Source of the DNA: Haliclystus octoradiatus
Lineage: Eukaryota; Cnidaria; Staurozoa; Stauromedusae; Haliclystidae
Assembly (NCBI GenBank): GCA_916610825.1
Contig: OU744454.1
Coordinates: 8,620,922 to 8,684,921 of the forward strand
Direction: 5' to 3'
Length of the DNA stretch: 64,000 bases
Shown in pieces: positions 15,684 to 39,129 of this stretch. A program made the position numbers and the translations under genes. Every line of letters starts with the position of its first letter. Position 1 is the stretch's first letter. Under the pieces are notes generated by a model. The model searched no databases. It had not been told where the DNA came from and saw only the letters and a program-made list of their open reading frames with translations.

Positions 15684-18019
15684 AGTGGGACTACACTAAC
15701 TACAATGAAAATCACATATTTAGTAGATTCCAATTCGTTGAGCACCATGGCATAATTTTTTCCATCCGGAAATTCGTTCTTGATAATAGTTACCCCCAAA
15801 GGGGGTGTTTCGACACGTCGTTGAGTCCAACAGCTTAAGACTGACATGATCACCAGAGCATGATCACGCGTTATCAAGTTCAATGTACAGTGAAGAATGA
15901 ATTGAGATACTAAAATACTGACAAAGTAATGATTATTATACACCCTCTACGACATAGTTGGAATGAAGAAATCATATCTATTCAAACATTATATTTTTTT
16001 ATAAATTAGCTTTTATAATTTATTCTGACAGATTACTGTTTTGAATTTAACCACTTTATACTACTGAAGCTTTGAACTTTTTAAGGTTCTAGCTCAATAA
16101 ATGATGCATGAGTTGCAGTTTGCAAGTATCACTATATCGAAGTTCGAATACTGAGGACAGATAGTCAGCCAATTAGCAAGACAAATATACTAGAGATTGT
16201 ATAGTAATATATTGACGTGGTCTGCTACCGTAAAGTGAATTTTGAGATGAACTTCATTGTTTGATATCCAATTATTTTGGAATTTGTCAATCATGCTTGA
16301 TTTCATTTGAAAATTCATTTGAAAATTCATGTCACCGTCTCAGAGGTCAGTGTCAAGAACCTACAGCTATATACTTTACTGACTACTGTCTGCTCAGGCT
16401 CGATTTAGATTACATACATGCTGGTGATGCCAAGTTGTTCAGAATATATTATATAATACATCCAAAATCTTACAATCACTTTGAGCCTTTGTAAAATTTC
16501 ACAGCAAGTGAGAAAGGACCAAAACAAAACAAAAAAATTATAAAAATTTTGAAAATCTCTAAATTGACAAAGTAAAATTTCACAAAAATCTGGAAAAGGC
16601 ACCCCTTAAAAATGGCATGTCCCCATACAGCGCGGCGATGTATGGAAGCCCCGGCAATATGCCATGGACACACTGAAACATTAGATAGCAAATATCTATG
16701 TCTGAACAAAAGGATCTCAAGATATAGTCTCAATATATCAGTTGTCTCTGACTCCTTTTATATCAATTAAATCCTTACGTAACGGATATATTATAATATC
16801 TCCTTTCTTTTGTAAAATTGAAAAGTACACTTCTGATTACCCATATCACCAAATTTTCTTTAATCATCTCGATCTATTTCTGTAAATCATATACTGTATT
16901 TATTGGTTCTAATCTTCTAATACGGACTGTTAATGGTCAATACTGCAGTCTGCAGAATTAACACAAAACGGGTCACGTTCCAACGCAAGTATAGTCGCTA
17001 TATACCTGATCGCTTAGGCCATAGTTATATATAAACTATGCTTAGGCGTGAAACTTGAAGTAGCAAAAATGAATGTTTGATTTTTTGTGTTTTTCCAATT
17101 AATTTAATTATATCTATATATGATATATTTTAAATTTATTCAGTTCAGTTTAAATAGTTAACTCAAGTTATTATAATTTTGGAACAATGTAGAGTCAGAC
17201 GAGCAATTTGCTCACATTGACAACCGATTTAAAATAAATCACACATACAGACACACCTCGCTAGCCGCTACCTGTGGCCGCTACAAAGGATTGCAAAAAT
17301 ATTTTTTTTCATAATGAATTTCAAAATAATTAAGAAATTACAAACCAGAATCAAATCTGAAAAAGCACACATTGTGCAGCGAACTCAGCAAATCATGAAT
17401 ATCATATATTATGGGTTTACATTTGTCATTATTTGTTAGTTTTTTTCTGACAAATTTAACGATAATGAAATTTGAGTCATTTTAATATGGATCATACAGA
17501 AATAGTTTTGTGCCTTTTAATTGAAAGATAATGATTAGGATATTAGGGTGGGGATTTTTCAGAGAATGGAAAGTTCTAATATAGCTGCTACCCAGGCAGA
17601 ATGCAAAAATTATGTGCTTAGTTTCCATTGCAAATCACAATCGTTTTCTATTAATAGATTACTGCTCCATTAAAGACCATAAAATGACCAGCAGCCTTTG
17701 TATATTTTTGTCTTTGAAATCTGGACCCAGATTTCAATCACTCGTTTTCAAGATACACGGCCCGCCTTTGTGTCTCCTTTGCACACACACGCGATTTTGC
17801 AAAACATTTCGTAAAACGAGCATGGAAGCATTCTGCCAAGTTATTTATCAACGAACTGGTTTGGAAACTTACAAGAGCAATAGAGGTGGACGTCGTAAGG
17901 GCTTTCGACGCTTGAATAAATGTGTCCCACAAAAATCAATTCACTTGCTACTAGCGTCATACGAATTGAGGAAGGATGACAGAGTTGAAAGCTACAACCC
18001 TAGTTAAAAAGAATGGTCC
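15684..18019. other. No gene seen
   Basis: AT-rich. An open frame at 17612-18007 has no recognisable domain. A stretch of about 50 bp near 17041-17092 (GGCGTGAAACTTGAAGTAGC) recurs near 27375-27425, so some of this is dispersed repeat. Confidence 0.4.
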
Positions 18020-18043
18020 GCGCGGGGAATGCATTCCCCGCGC
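18020..18043. repeat. Perfect 24-bp GC-rich palindrome
   Basis: The half GCGCGGGGAATG is followed directly by its exact reverse complement in otherwise AT-rich DNA. A shorter form GTGCATTCCCCGCG lies at about 18081, and a decayed version lies at 4535-4560. Confidence 0.85.
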
Positions 18044-18961
18044 AATCTTCAGAAGTTGGTACTAAACTCTGTTAAAAAAATAAGTGCATTCCCCGCGAAA
18101 AACCAAGTTTTCTGAATTCTTTGCAACTAGGGCTACAACTGAACTCGACTGATTCAAAATTTCATGTTGGTGTTTACTTGATACAAGAATATTAGGGATT
18201 GAAAGAACAGGAAGAGATTTGTTAGCATTCAAAATCGAAATTTATCGCCGAAACAAAATGAAATTATAACACCAGGTGAATTCGATTTTTAATACGGATA
18301 CTTTGATCATCGACTCAAAATTATATTTGTAAACACGTTATACGTCTAAAAATAATTAGTTACATACCTATGTATGTTTCACATTGCATTGTTTTTCTGC
18401 AGTATTTCTGCAGGTAAATTGTAAAATTTAGAATCACATGAATTTATTTAGTGTTGATTTGAAAGTACATTTTATCCAAGTTTGTTTTGATTTGCGTCAA
18501 ACTTCTCAGACAGATAATCGGACTGTGTGACTCCCAGTCCGCTATTTATTTTTGAGCCGTATACATTTGTTGGATATCTATAGCCATAAACTTTGCGTTT
18601 CGAAAAGTAAGAATTGAGATTTATCCAAAACTGAAATTGATAAACCAGACCATTTTCTGTCTTGTCTTTCCGTAGCAACAGCCACGAGGACAATCCTCTG
18701 ACGTGAGCGCTGACGTCACTTTCCAGAGGATTAGCCTCGTTTCTTGTAATCAAAACAACAAACAAAGCAAAGGCTGCTGGTCATTCGAAACTCTTTAAGA
18801 AGCCAATGAAAGAAGCTTGCTCATTGCACTCGAAAGAGGCTTGCACGATAGAAGCATCGGAAACCGGTCACCCGGAACATGACCGGACAAAAAAGATGGC
18901 GAATAATGATGACAAGGCGTGATTCTATTGTAATGTTAAGAGCCTTTTTGTTTTCTGCTAA

Positions 18962-30591
<11,630 letters not shown>

Positions 30592-31234
30592 ATAATTTAA
30601 AATAATAATTTCGTAAATATATAAATAGACATGCATCAATAAGATTTCTATCACTTGTTTTTGTGTATCTACGTCTACAAGCTACCGTGAAGTAGTGGAC
30701 CTTTTGGAATCAACATTTATATATCAGAATTACATATATATATATATATAATTCTGCACGCAGGCTGCAGGCTACCGACTTTTACTTTAGTTAAATCATT
30801 TCTCCTCTCTTGAAGTTTGACTACTAGTAGTAGTAGTAGTATAGACAGTCACATTATAAGAATGTGCCGTCCCTCTTACTCCTAACATATTTGCTACACA
30901 AATAATGCCTCAAATCACGGTCAGACATAGCTGACAAAGAAAATTCGAAATAAGACAATTCACGATACAAAACATTATGAAAAGATACTACTTGCCCATA
31001 TCCCTAGCCATGCCCTGGCGAAGCATCATGGAATTAATATGATGTTTTTTTTTATTATTTCACGAGTATATTTGCAACAAACGAAGTATCATGGTCATTA
31101 TTATCGATTGAAAACTTTGAAGAATAGAAGCTAGACGATCAAAATTATATTTTTTCGGAATAAAAATAGGGAGTGTACCCAGATAAAGTTTTGAGCTTGA
31201 GGCTTTAAGGACCAGATGAGGTTCGTGGGCCATC
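30592..31234. other. No gene seen; short microsatellites
   Basis: 3' flank of the glutathione reductase gene. Holds a (TA)n run near 30733-30750 and an (AGT)n run near 30823-30841. Confidence 0.5.
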
Positions 31235-31361
31235 GAAATTTAGACCCACTCGTTCTCCAATAACAAGCTAGAAATCCATATCGTATCGTAAACTCGATGG
31301 TCTCGTTTACGATATGGATTTCTCGTTTGTTGCTAGTGAACTCGTGGGTCTAAATTCCGAT
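31235..31361. repeat. Hairpin element, about 125 bp
   Basis: The two halves are inverted copies with almost no loop. AATTTAGACCCAC at the left edge answers GTGGGTCTAAATT at the right, and GAAATCCATATCG on the left answers CGATATGGATTTC on the right. There are small indels between arms. This is a foldback-type MITE or a recent inverted duplication. Confidence 0.8.
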
Positions 31362-31783
31362 AAGCCACTCACAAGAGTAGATTGATGTACGGTAATCCCT
31401 TAGTAATGCCGTGAATGCAGTTGTGCCTGAAAGATAATCATCCGTCCTATGTGTATAGTACAACGTTAGTGGAGCTTTCTCATTCCAGTTATAAGTCAAT
31501 GTCCTGTACAGATTCTTTGTTTACAAAATTGTCTATTAGAGCACATTGACCTACTCAGTTAAAATAGATTGCATTCATAGTATGCAAATTTCGAAATTGG
31601 TATCTCAAGAATACTGTATACTCAACTTGTCAAACACCTCATTTGGCCAAAACACGTTAGACCTATCATTTCAACACTAAATTTGTGCTTCAAGGCAACA
31701 AAACTCTTATATAACTGTCAGGAATATCTTGAAACATTCAACGCATGCAATTATTTCATGTTGCGGATCCTTCTCTTCTCCTC

Positions 31784-31990
31784 TTAAAGGGGCAAAATTG
31801 ACCGGCGACCGCTGCGAGATCAATTTGAATTTATGCTTAGCGTAATTCAACCGTCTCGCTTTGAAACTATTGTTATACGCAAGCCTAATTTGTAATAAAT
31901 TCATGTCAACAATAAACATTGTGCTATAAACAATAAACATGCACGTGATCCTAAGTGCGTAGCGCCTGCCGGTCATTTTTGCTCCTTTAA
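31784..31990. mobile_element. MITE, TTAA-flanked family, copy C
   Basis: Best-preserved copy, 207 bp: TTAAAGGGGCAAAATTGACC at the left and GGTCATTTTTGCTCCTTTAA at the right, inverted. Non-coding. Confidence 0.75.
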
Positions 31991-32494
31991 GGGACAAGAA
32001 TATTTCAAATTTTTGATTAAAGTCGAGACACATAATGGTAACCTCAACGGCACACCATTATGAAGCGGAATCGGGGTCATAATTCCGAACGTTCGTGCCG
32101 TCGTTGGATTTCCGTATCGTCGTTGAATTTCATTCCGTGTTTCCATGTCGTCGTCATCTGCGCTGCCATCTGCGCAATTAATTTCGCGCGGAATCGGGGT
32201 CAATATTCTGAGCTGCGGAGTCGTCGTTGGATCTTGTTTCGTTGTTGAACTTCATTCCGTCGTCTGCGCTTCCGTCTGCGCTGCCGTCTGCGTCGCCATC
32301 TGCGCAACTATCAAATTGTCTCTCATTTTTGACCAAGGTGTTTTATTACCAAGAGGAAGGTTTTCGATTTATGTTTGTATTATCTACACTGGATTTTAAT
32401 TACTGTCAGATTCAGGCTTAGCATTCATTGCTTACTTTATTGTTCGTTTTCAAATGGTTGTTATCAATTCTATCAGAGGTCTGGATTGTGGAAT

Positions 32495-33058
32495 TATTAC
32501 AGCGGGATTCAGATGAATTGAGATGATTGGATAGAGGACTGTATAGTGAAATTGTGAACTATCCCGTGTAATAGAATGACTGTCAATTTACTTGTCTGGT
32601 ATAGGTTTGAATCAACATAAATAACTGTACTTACAGAAACTTCAGTGAGACATGAAATACACCACTTTATGAATGTTCCGATGATATATTTCGTTGTATG
32701 ATAAATAATTATAACAATAATTATAAAGATGATAATGTATCTGTCTTATACAGAGTACATTGTGAACATTGATTAGTAGTATAAAAATAAATATATTTAT
32801 ATAAAAGTTATATGCCTAAGGTATAATGTTAATGTGGTTTTGCGCGTGTATACAAAACGTGTTCTATTGTAAATATTACTCTACCAATATTTTTATGTTG
32901 TAATTAAGTTAGCTATGTTGGCAATATTTGAATGTAAATGTGAATATAAATTTAACTAATGATTATAATAAAAACATAATATGTCTGCATGGTTGTGTAT
33001 AATAATAAAGTTAATATAATAAAGAATGCTAATAAATTGCACGAGGACGAAGTTAACA
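32495..33058 (-). repeat. 3' LTR of the nested BEL element
   Basis: 564 bp, same length and apparently same sequence as 35897-36460. Just outside it on the interior side the minus strand reads ACGGGGGGACTA, a plausible polypurine tract. Confidence 0.93.
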
Positions 33059-33142
33059 TAGTCCCCCCGTGACGACGAGTGTAAGTTGTCACTGATGAGC
33101 CTCTAATAGGCAGAGCTTAACTGTAGGACGAGTGATAGTGAA

Positions 33143-35857
33143 CTATGGTTTTGTTTTGGATTGAGCGATTGGACATGACACTCTTTGGCATGGTACGTTT
33201 GAACAATGATTGTCAATGTTTGGTTGTTGGTTGACGGACGACATCTCCAGGTTGGTACGTTGTGAACAGGACTGAAGGCCAGTGACCACGGACAAGATAT
33301 TCACTTCAGGATGAGTTGTGATCTTCTTCTTGACTTGCGGAGTAGTTGGTAGACATCTTCTGTGTTGAATACCCCTAGTTTTATTGTCATTTGTGGTAAC
33401 CGGTAAAACAAATAAATCATAATATGTTAATCGTTTTAGTTTGTTTGCATGATAATTAATATTAATTATGTCCTTGGTATGAGCTTTGGAAATCTGTTCA
33501 TCTTTTGAATCTACATTATGTAACTTATTCCAAAGTGATTCAGCTTTGCAATGTTTGTTGTTAGATTTAGTTTTAATAATAGCATTTTGCGTGTTATCTT
33601 GAATCGTTTTTTCTGCATCGGTATTTGTAGATTGACTTTTTTCCGAGGTAGATTGGGAATGCATTGTTGTGTATATTGATATACCAGCTTGTGATTTGTG
33701 CCCCCCAAATAATGTCCATCCTAATGGGGTCTTAAGCGCATAAGGTTCTTTACTTTTTCCTTTACGGCATTCTAATGGGATTAATAAATCAGGTTCGTTG
33801 GCTCCGATCAATAAACCAATTTCCTTAATATTGTGTATAATAGGTATATGTATATCTTTGAGATGGGCATAGTTTGATAATTCTTTATTAGAAGGAATAG
33901 GCATTGGAGGTAAACATAAATTTTCTACGGACCAGGCTTCACCTATTTCGAACTTTAGTAGCTCCTCTGGATTGCTAATTTCTAATTTAACTTTGTTTGC
34001 TTGTATGTTATTTCTGCCCGATACTGTCATAATGTCTAGTTTTTCTTGAGTTCCTTCCAATCCTATCTTATCAGCTAGGCTTTTATTTACTAAGGTTGCT
34101 TGACTTCCTGTATCAAGTAATGCTAATGTTTCTAATGCGCCTTTCGGACCATGTAGTCTAACAGGTAATACTTGTAAATATAAATTACTTTCGTAAGTTT
34201 CGTTGTAAGAACTAGTTGTTGTAACAACCGCAGATGACGCAGAGGCGCTTTCATTTTGTTGTTGCTGGTGTTCTGTAACGTCCGAAATAGGAACTGATGA
34301 TTTTGGTTTTTCATAATGTAAAAGTGTATGATGTGAACTGTTACATGTTTTGCATTTATATTTTGAGTTGCATGTACTTGCGATGTGTCCTTTTCTGAAA
34401 CAGTTGAAACATAACGAGGAATCTGCAATAGTCTTACGGCGTTGTTCTATCGACTTATTTTGGAAATCTGTGCAATTCCAAATATTGTGATTGTCTTTAC
34501 AAACAAAGCAACATTGTTTTGTATTTTGATTGTAGCTTGTATTTGTTGTGTTGATTACGATTTTCTTAGCATTGTTTGTTTTGAATGAATTTTGAATTGA
34601 TTGACATTTGTTGTCTGTAATTCCCAAATTTCCCCAAACAGCGTCTGTAGCGGCTAACATTTCTTTTTTAATAAATTTTAATAATTGTAAGACGTCTGGC
34701 TCTTTTTTGTCTGCTCTAATATCGACGATTTTTCTTTTCCAACGAAATTGAATGCTTTTAGGTAAACGTTCAGCAATAGCAATTAACGACGGCTGTGAAT
34801 TAATATCAGAATAATAGTCCAATTGTTTTAATGCTGATGAACATGAATTTAAATGATAATAGAATTCTCTAATTTCCTCTGCATCGTTTGAAATTATATT
34901 TCCTTTTGTAACTCTGTTTATGTATGCTCTTGATATTAAAACTCTGTTCCCAAACATTTCTTTTATTATTTGTAAGGCTTCGACATAGCCATCACTGTTG
35001 TGTGGTAAACCATCGACCGCTAGTTTTACTGGGCCTTTTAAATGGTTTAGTAAATGCGTCATTTTTGTGTCTGGTGAAAGTGTTTTTCTATCGTGTACTT
35101 GGTGTTTGAACGAATTGACAAAATCTTGATATTCAAATGCGTCGCCATTAAAATCTTTTAATTTTAGCGTCAATGAAACAAGCGTGTCACCCCATTGTGC
35201 ATCTGAATTTTCAGTAAAATTTGCGCTTACTTCACTTGCCGTGAGTTTATCAATCCACGCGTCTATGGCAAGGCTCGATTTTTCTCGCGCAATATTTTTG
35301 TTTTCTTGATTGTTAATTAATTGTGAGTCTAATTTTCTTACAGGGCTAACTTGAGGTGTGGTATGTTCTTGTTGTGTCCTTAATAAAGGGTCTTCTTCTA
35401 ATGAGGTTTGTGGTTGTCCTTCTAACTTAACTTGTGATTGATTGGCTATGGTGTGTTCTTCTAAATAATCATCTATTTCACAGATAATTATTTCGTACTT
35501 GAGTTCAATGTTCGATAACCACTCATAACTCTCTGCTAATTCTTGCTCTGTCTTGGCTTGTGACAAAACAATTTCATTGGCGGTAACAACTTCATGAAAG
35601 ATGGTCTGAAGCTTTATTCTGTATGACTTCAGTAGACGTGTGTTTGGATTTTGTTCCAAAATTGATTTGGCTAATGTTGCCGTTTTCGTGAAATGGGCTA
35701 GTTTCCCACCTCTACTTCGCTTGTAATTGATGGCATCTATTCTGGGTCTAATGGAATGATCTGTTTGTGCTACTGTATCTGTACTATCAACTTCTAATTG
35801 ATCTGTGTTTGCATCTTCGGATGATGTGGCAATTGGATCAGTATCGAATTCAGACAT
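33143..35857 (-). CDS. BEL/Pao Gag-protease polyprotein (no polymerase)
   Basis: Uninterrupted frame of 904 codons starting at an ATG about 40 bp inside the 5' LTR. About residues 1-220 are a charged N-terminal region with a KSYRIKLQTIFHEV-type helix. About 225-420 match the BEL gag core (DUF1759-like; FNGDAFEYQDFVNSF). Cys/His knuckles follow at about 449 (CFVCKDNHNIWNC), 485 (CFNCFRKGHIASTC) and 505 (CKTCNSSHHTLLH). At about 582 lies the aspartic protease motif LLDTGSQATLV, then a DUF1758-like region (LLIGANEPDLL, GWTLFGG). The last 180 residues are low-complexity and K/N-rich, and the frame ends 85 bp before the 3' LTR. The role by family is particle formation and proteolysis. No reverse transcriptase motif follows. 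Confidence 0.93.
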   Translation of the reverse strand: MSEFDTDPIATSSEDANTDQLEVDSTDTVAQTDHSIRPRIDAINYKRSRGGKLAHFTKTATLAKSILEQNPNTRLLKSYRIKLQTIFHEVVTANEIVLSQAKTEQELAESYEWLSNIELKYEIIICEIDDYLEEHTIANQSQVKLEGQPQTSLEEDPLLRTQQEHTTPQVSPVRKLDSQLINNQENKNIAREKSSLAIDAWIDKLTASEVSANFTENSDAQWGDTLVSLTLKLKDFNGDAFEYQDFVNSFKHQVHDRKTLSPDTKMTHLLNHLKGPVKLAVDGLPHNSDGYVEALQIIKEMFGNRVLISRAYINRVTKGNIISNDAEEIREFYYHLNSCSSALKQLDYYSDINSQPSLIAIAERLPKSIQFRWKRKIVDIRADKKEPDVLQLLKFIKKEMLAATDAVWGNLGITDNKCQSIQNSFKTNNAKKIVINTTNTSYNQNTKQCCFVCKDNHNIWNCTDFQNKSIEQRRKTIADSSLCFNCFRKGHIASTCNSKYKCKTCNSSHHTLLHYEKPKSSVPISDVTEHQQQQNESASASSAVVTTTSSYNETYESNLYLQVLPVRLHGPKGALETLALLDTGSQATLVNKSLADKIGLEGTQEKLDIMTVSGRNNIQANKVKLEISNPEELLKFEIGEAWSVENLCLPPMPIPSNKELSNYAHLKDIHIPIIHNIKEIGLLIGANEPDLLIPLECRKGKSKEPYALKTPLGWTLFGGHKSQAGISIYTTMHSQSTSEKSQSTNTDAEKTIQDNTQNAIIKTKSNNKHCKAESLWNKLHNVDSKDEQISKAHTKDIININYHANKLKRLTYYDLFVLPVTTNDNKTRGIQHRRCLPTTPQVKKKITTHPEVNILSVVTGLQSCSQRTNLEMSSVNQQPNIDNHCSNVPCQRVSCPIAQSKTKP

Positions 35858-35877
35858 AGTAAATTGAGAATGCTACT

Positions 35878-35895
35878 CCGGTTAACGAAGGACCA
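35878..35895 (-). other. Candidate tRNA primer binding site
   Basis: One base inside the 5' LTR the minus strand reads TGGTCCTTCGTTAACCGG. The TGG start next to the LTR is what a site complementary to a tRNA 3' CCA end looks like. Which tRNA is not determined. Confidence 0.6.
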
Positions 35896-35896
35896 A

Positions 35897-36460
35897 TATT
35901 ACAGCGGGATTCAGATGAATTGAGATGATTGGATAGAGGACTGTATAGTGAAATTGTGAACTATCCCGTGTAATAGAATGACTGTCAATTTACTTGTCTG
36001 GTATAGGTTTGAATCAACATAAATAACTGTACTTACAGAAACTTCAGTGAGACATGAAATACACCACTTTATGAATGTTCCGATGATATATTTCGTTGTA
36101 TGATAAATAATTATAACAATAATTATAAAGATGATAATGTATCTGTCTTATACAGAGTACATTGTGAACATTGATTAGTAGTATAAAAATAAATATATTT
36201 ATATAAAAGTTATATGCCTAAGGTATAATGTTAATGTGGTTTTGCGCGTGTATACAAAACGTGTTCTATTGTAAATATTACTCTACCAATATTTTTATGT
36301 TGTAATTAAGTTAGCTATGTTGGCAATATTTGAATGTAAATGTGAATATAAATTTAACTAATGATTATAATAAAAACATAATATGTCTGCATGGTTGTGT
36401 ATAATAATAAAGTTAATATAATAAAGAATGCTAATAAATTGCACGAGGACGAAGTTAACA
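35897..36460 (-). repeat. 5' LTR of the nested BEL element
   Basis: 564 bp direct copy of 32495-33058. Followed on the plus strand by the GGAAT target duplication at 36461-36465. Confidence 0.93.
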
Positions 36461-37221
36461 GGAATACTCACGCTTATATGACGGAAAAACAATGGAAATG
36501 TTTGCAGTTTATTAATTTATTAATATCATTTATGTCATTAATTGAGAAAGATTTATAGCTATTATTGTTATAGCTATTATGTAGTAAAATGAAAATGCAA
36601 CATCATCTTCATCAAAATCCATGAAATACTGATAACACCGATGCACCCTAACACCATGTGAAGTACTTGTATGGTGTTTTTAAACGTTGTCTCGAATACT
36701 TTTCTTCGGAAAATCTAAGAATCTAGGACAATATGATTGATGTCATTGATCAGAATGAAAAAGTCCCACTACTGCAAGACTACAAAATGTCCAATATTTT
36801 GAATATGCGTCTGCTGCTTCTATATTTCATGGATTTTGATTTTGCTTTTTCCGAGTCTGTCTGTCAACCTTCAATCACATGTTCCGATAATAATTATATG
36901 TTTCTCAATAATAAACTGCAAACATTAATGCCATCTTTTTCCATATCCATATAAGCTTGAATATTCTACAATCCAGACCTCTTATAAGTCTTATAAAACT
37001 AAATAATCATTGTATTTTCCAGAAATTATCCCGTTAAACTAAAGCCATTTAAAATTTGACCTGAAGAGCCCTGAAATTTATTCTTTGTGATGTTTTCAAA
37101 TTGATGCGCAGATGGCAGCGCAGATGACGACGAAATAGAAACATGGAATGAAATTCAACGACGACGCGGAAATCCAACGACGGCACGAAAGTCGGAATTA
37201 TGACCCCGATTCCGCTTCATA

Positions 37222-37596
37222 CACCATGGTCCATAGTAACCACCATACGCTTTACGCCACCATAGTAACTGCTCAAGATTTTAATTTTAACTTGAAGTAA
37301 AGAACACAGGACTGTCAGGACATTCCTCCAGTATTATTCAAGGTCGGCTAGTCGGCCACCACTGCGACAATAATTAATTTGATAAGGGAATATAAGGGCA
37401 TTTTGATCGAGAAAAATGTAAGTAAGCCAGATCTACTCTCTCATAAGGACAATTAAACAATACACAAAATTATACAAATAATAATGTACTACAACAATGA
37501 TTTATTTTACAGTTCTAGATTCGAGAATGAACATTCTTGACATTTCGAATTGATTTGTCTTTTATTTTTTATGACGCCTCTCTTTGGTTGCTCGTG
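37222..37596. other. No gene seen
   Basis: Short spacer between the two large inverted-repeat elements. No coding or RNA feature recognised. Confidence 0.5.
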
Positions 37597-37893
37597 TATG
37601 GTGGCCCATCGTTGCCATAGCGTTTTTTTTTTTAAAACTTTTTACGCCATGGCCCATTGTTGCCATAGTAAAAAAAATTTTACCACGTGGCCCATCGTTG
37701 CCATAGTCTAATATTTTTAAATGATGGCCCATCGTTGCCATAGCAAAAAAAATTTACCACGTGGCCCATCGTTGCCATAGTCTAATATTTTCAAATGATG
37801 GCCCATCGTTGCCATAGCAAAAAAAATTTTACCACGTGGCCCATTGTTGCCATAGTATAATATTTTTAAATGATGGCCCATCGTTGCCATAGT
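37597..37893 (+). repeat. Left 20-bp tandem array (8 units)
   Basis: Eight copies of GGCCCATCGTTGCCATAG with occasional CATTG for CATCG. Each GTTGCCATAG is followed by CAAAA, TAAAA, TCTAA or similar, so several copies read GTTGCCATAGCAAA, close to the RFX X-box consensus. Confidence 0.9.
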
Positions 37894-39129
37894 AAATTGT
37901 TTTACTTTTTCATAAACTAAATGTTTATTATTAAGTTATTTTTGTATTTAAAACGCTGTGCCATGTTGTGTATGTTTTGTCTTTGATTCCTTCTTTAATT
38001 GTATTTAGCTCTGTCAAATGCTGACATTGAGATTGAGCACTATTTCATATCTTTAATGTAATGTAATATGGTTACAATATAACTAAAAAACATGGGAATG
38101 TGTAGTACAAGTTAAACAGAAGTATAGTAATTACATTTGACTACGGCTATGATATGGTTTATTTGGCTATACAATGTAAATGATGCATACACTTACGATC
38201 ACTAATTATCGGGAGTCAAAGAATAATATGTAATTATAATTCTCGGGAGAGTTCTGAAATCATCGTCATCAATCATCATTATCTTACATTCGCAAATTCA
38301 CGTTTGGATTTGGATATGTCCAACCTAAATATTTCAATAGTCTAGTTACAATTAATCAATTATATTGTTTCACAGGAAATAATAGTTCACATATATTTAT
38401 GTCTTTTCAACAGGTCTAGGTCTAGCTATGACAGACTGTTAAAACAGTAGGGTGGAACTCCAGGCTCGAAAGGTTGTCAATATATCAATTTAAGATAATA
38501 AGTTGAGTTGTTAAAGAAAAATTGTTGTAGCTAGCTACGTTGAGCGCTGGCATAGCAAAAACTTTCCATTCATTTATTTGATTCATTTATTTGTTCAAAA
38601 GCACGCTGACTGAGAACCGCCATATACCAGCATGCATTGTGGCATTGCCTATACAACTATAGCATAACTAGAAAATAGAACCAATATTCTGAGCAACAAT
38701 GTGGATTCTAGCCTATACAATATTGAGAGCTTAGCGGGTTAACAGCCATTAACTGTATGGCCTCTACACCCACAGCTAGTTTGCCCTAAAGTATAGACGC
38801 GCAACTAAAAATGTAACATGGTCGACATAAATATCAATTTCAAAGATGTGTGTTTTCCGCTTGGCCTACCTCTTGGGCTATCGGTTTCAATTTTATTATA
38901 AATATTGTTGATAATTTTAATATCCCACCTGTTGAAATAGTTGCAAGTATTTAAATAGGTATGGATATCTGCAGATTCTATCAAAAATTTATAGACGCTA
39001 ATTGACTATTTGATGCTAATCTAACAAAAAATGTTGACTGTCTATTAGCTATTCTCCCAACTTTCAATGGAATTCTGGGCCTTTATGCTGTTTCTGTCTC
39101 AATTTTCGAGTTGTTTGCAACATTGTAGA

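Larger units (their letters stand above)
32495..36460 (-). mobile_element. BEL/Pao LTR element lacking reverse transcriptase and integrase
   Basis: Two 564-bp LTRs in direct orientation (32495-33058 and 35897-36460) flank one long minus-strand frame, and GGAAT is duplicated at both edges (32490-32494, 36461-36465), the 5 bp expected for BEL/Pao. On the minus strand the LTR runs from TGTTAAC to GTAATA. The interior codes only for gag and protease; there is no room for reverse transcriptase, RNase H or integrase. The LTRs read as identical by eye, so insertion is recent and must have used enzymes supplied by another element. Confidence 0.92.
32059..37221. mobile_element. Inverted-repeat (foldback-like) DNA element hosting a nested BEL insertion
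   Basis: Left end TATGAAGCGGAATCGGGGTC and right end GACCCCGATTCCGCTTCATA are exact inverted copies, and CACCAT flanks both sides (32053-32058 and 37222-37227), a likely 6- to 7-bp target duplication. The arms (about 32059-32320 and 37104-37221) continue with the themes CGTCGTTGGATTTC, TTGAATTTCATTCCGTG and CATCTGCGC(TGC). The left arm contains two tandem versions of this block. Further inside, AGAGGTCTGGATTGT at 32476-32490 answers ACAATCCAGACCTCT near 36968-36982. No transposase frame was recognised. Without the nested BEL element and its duplicated 5-bp target site the host element is about 1.2 kb, so it is non-autonomous. Confidence 0.75.

Noticed and set aside
17612..18007. 131-codon open frame
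   Set aside because: No recognisable domain, no splice context, lies in repeat-rich sequence and overlaps an equal-quality frame on the other strand.
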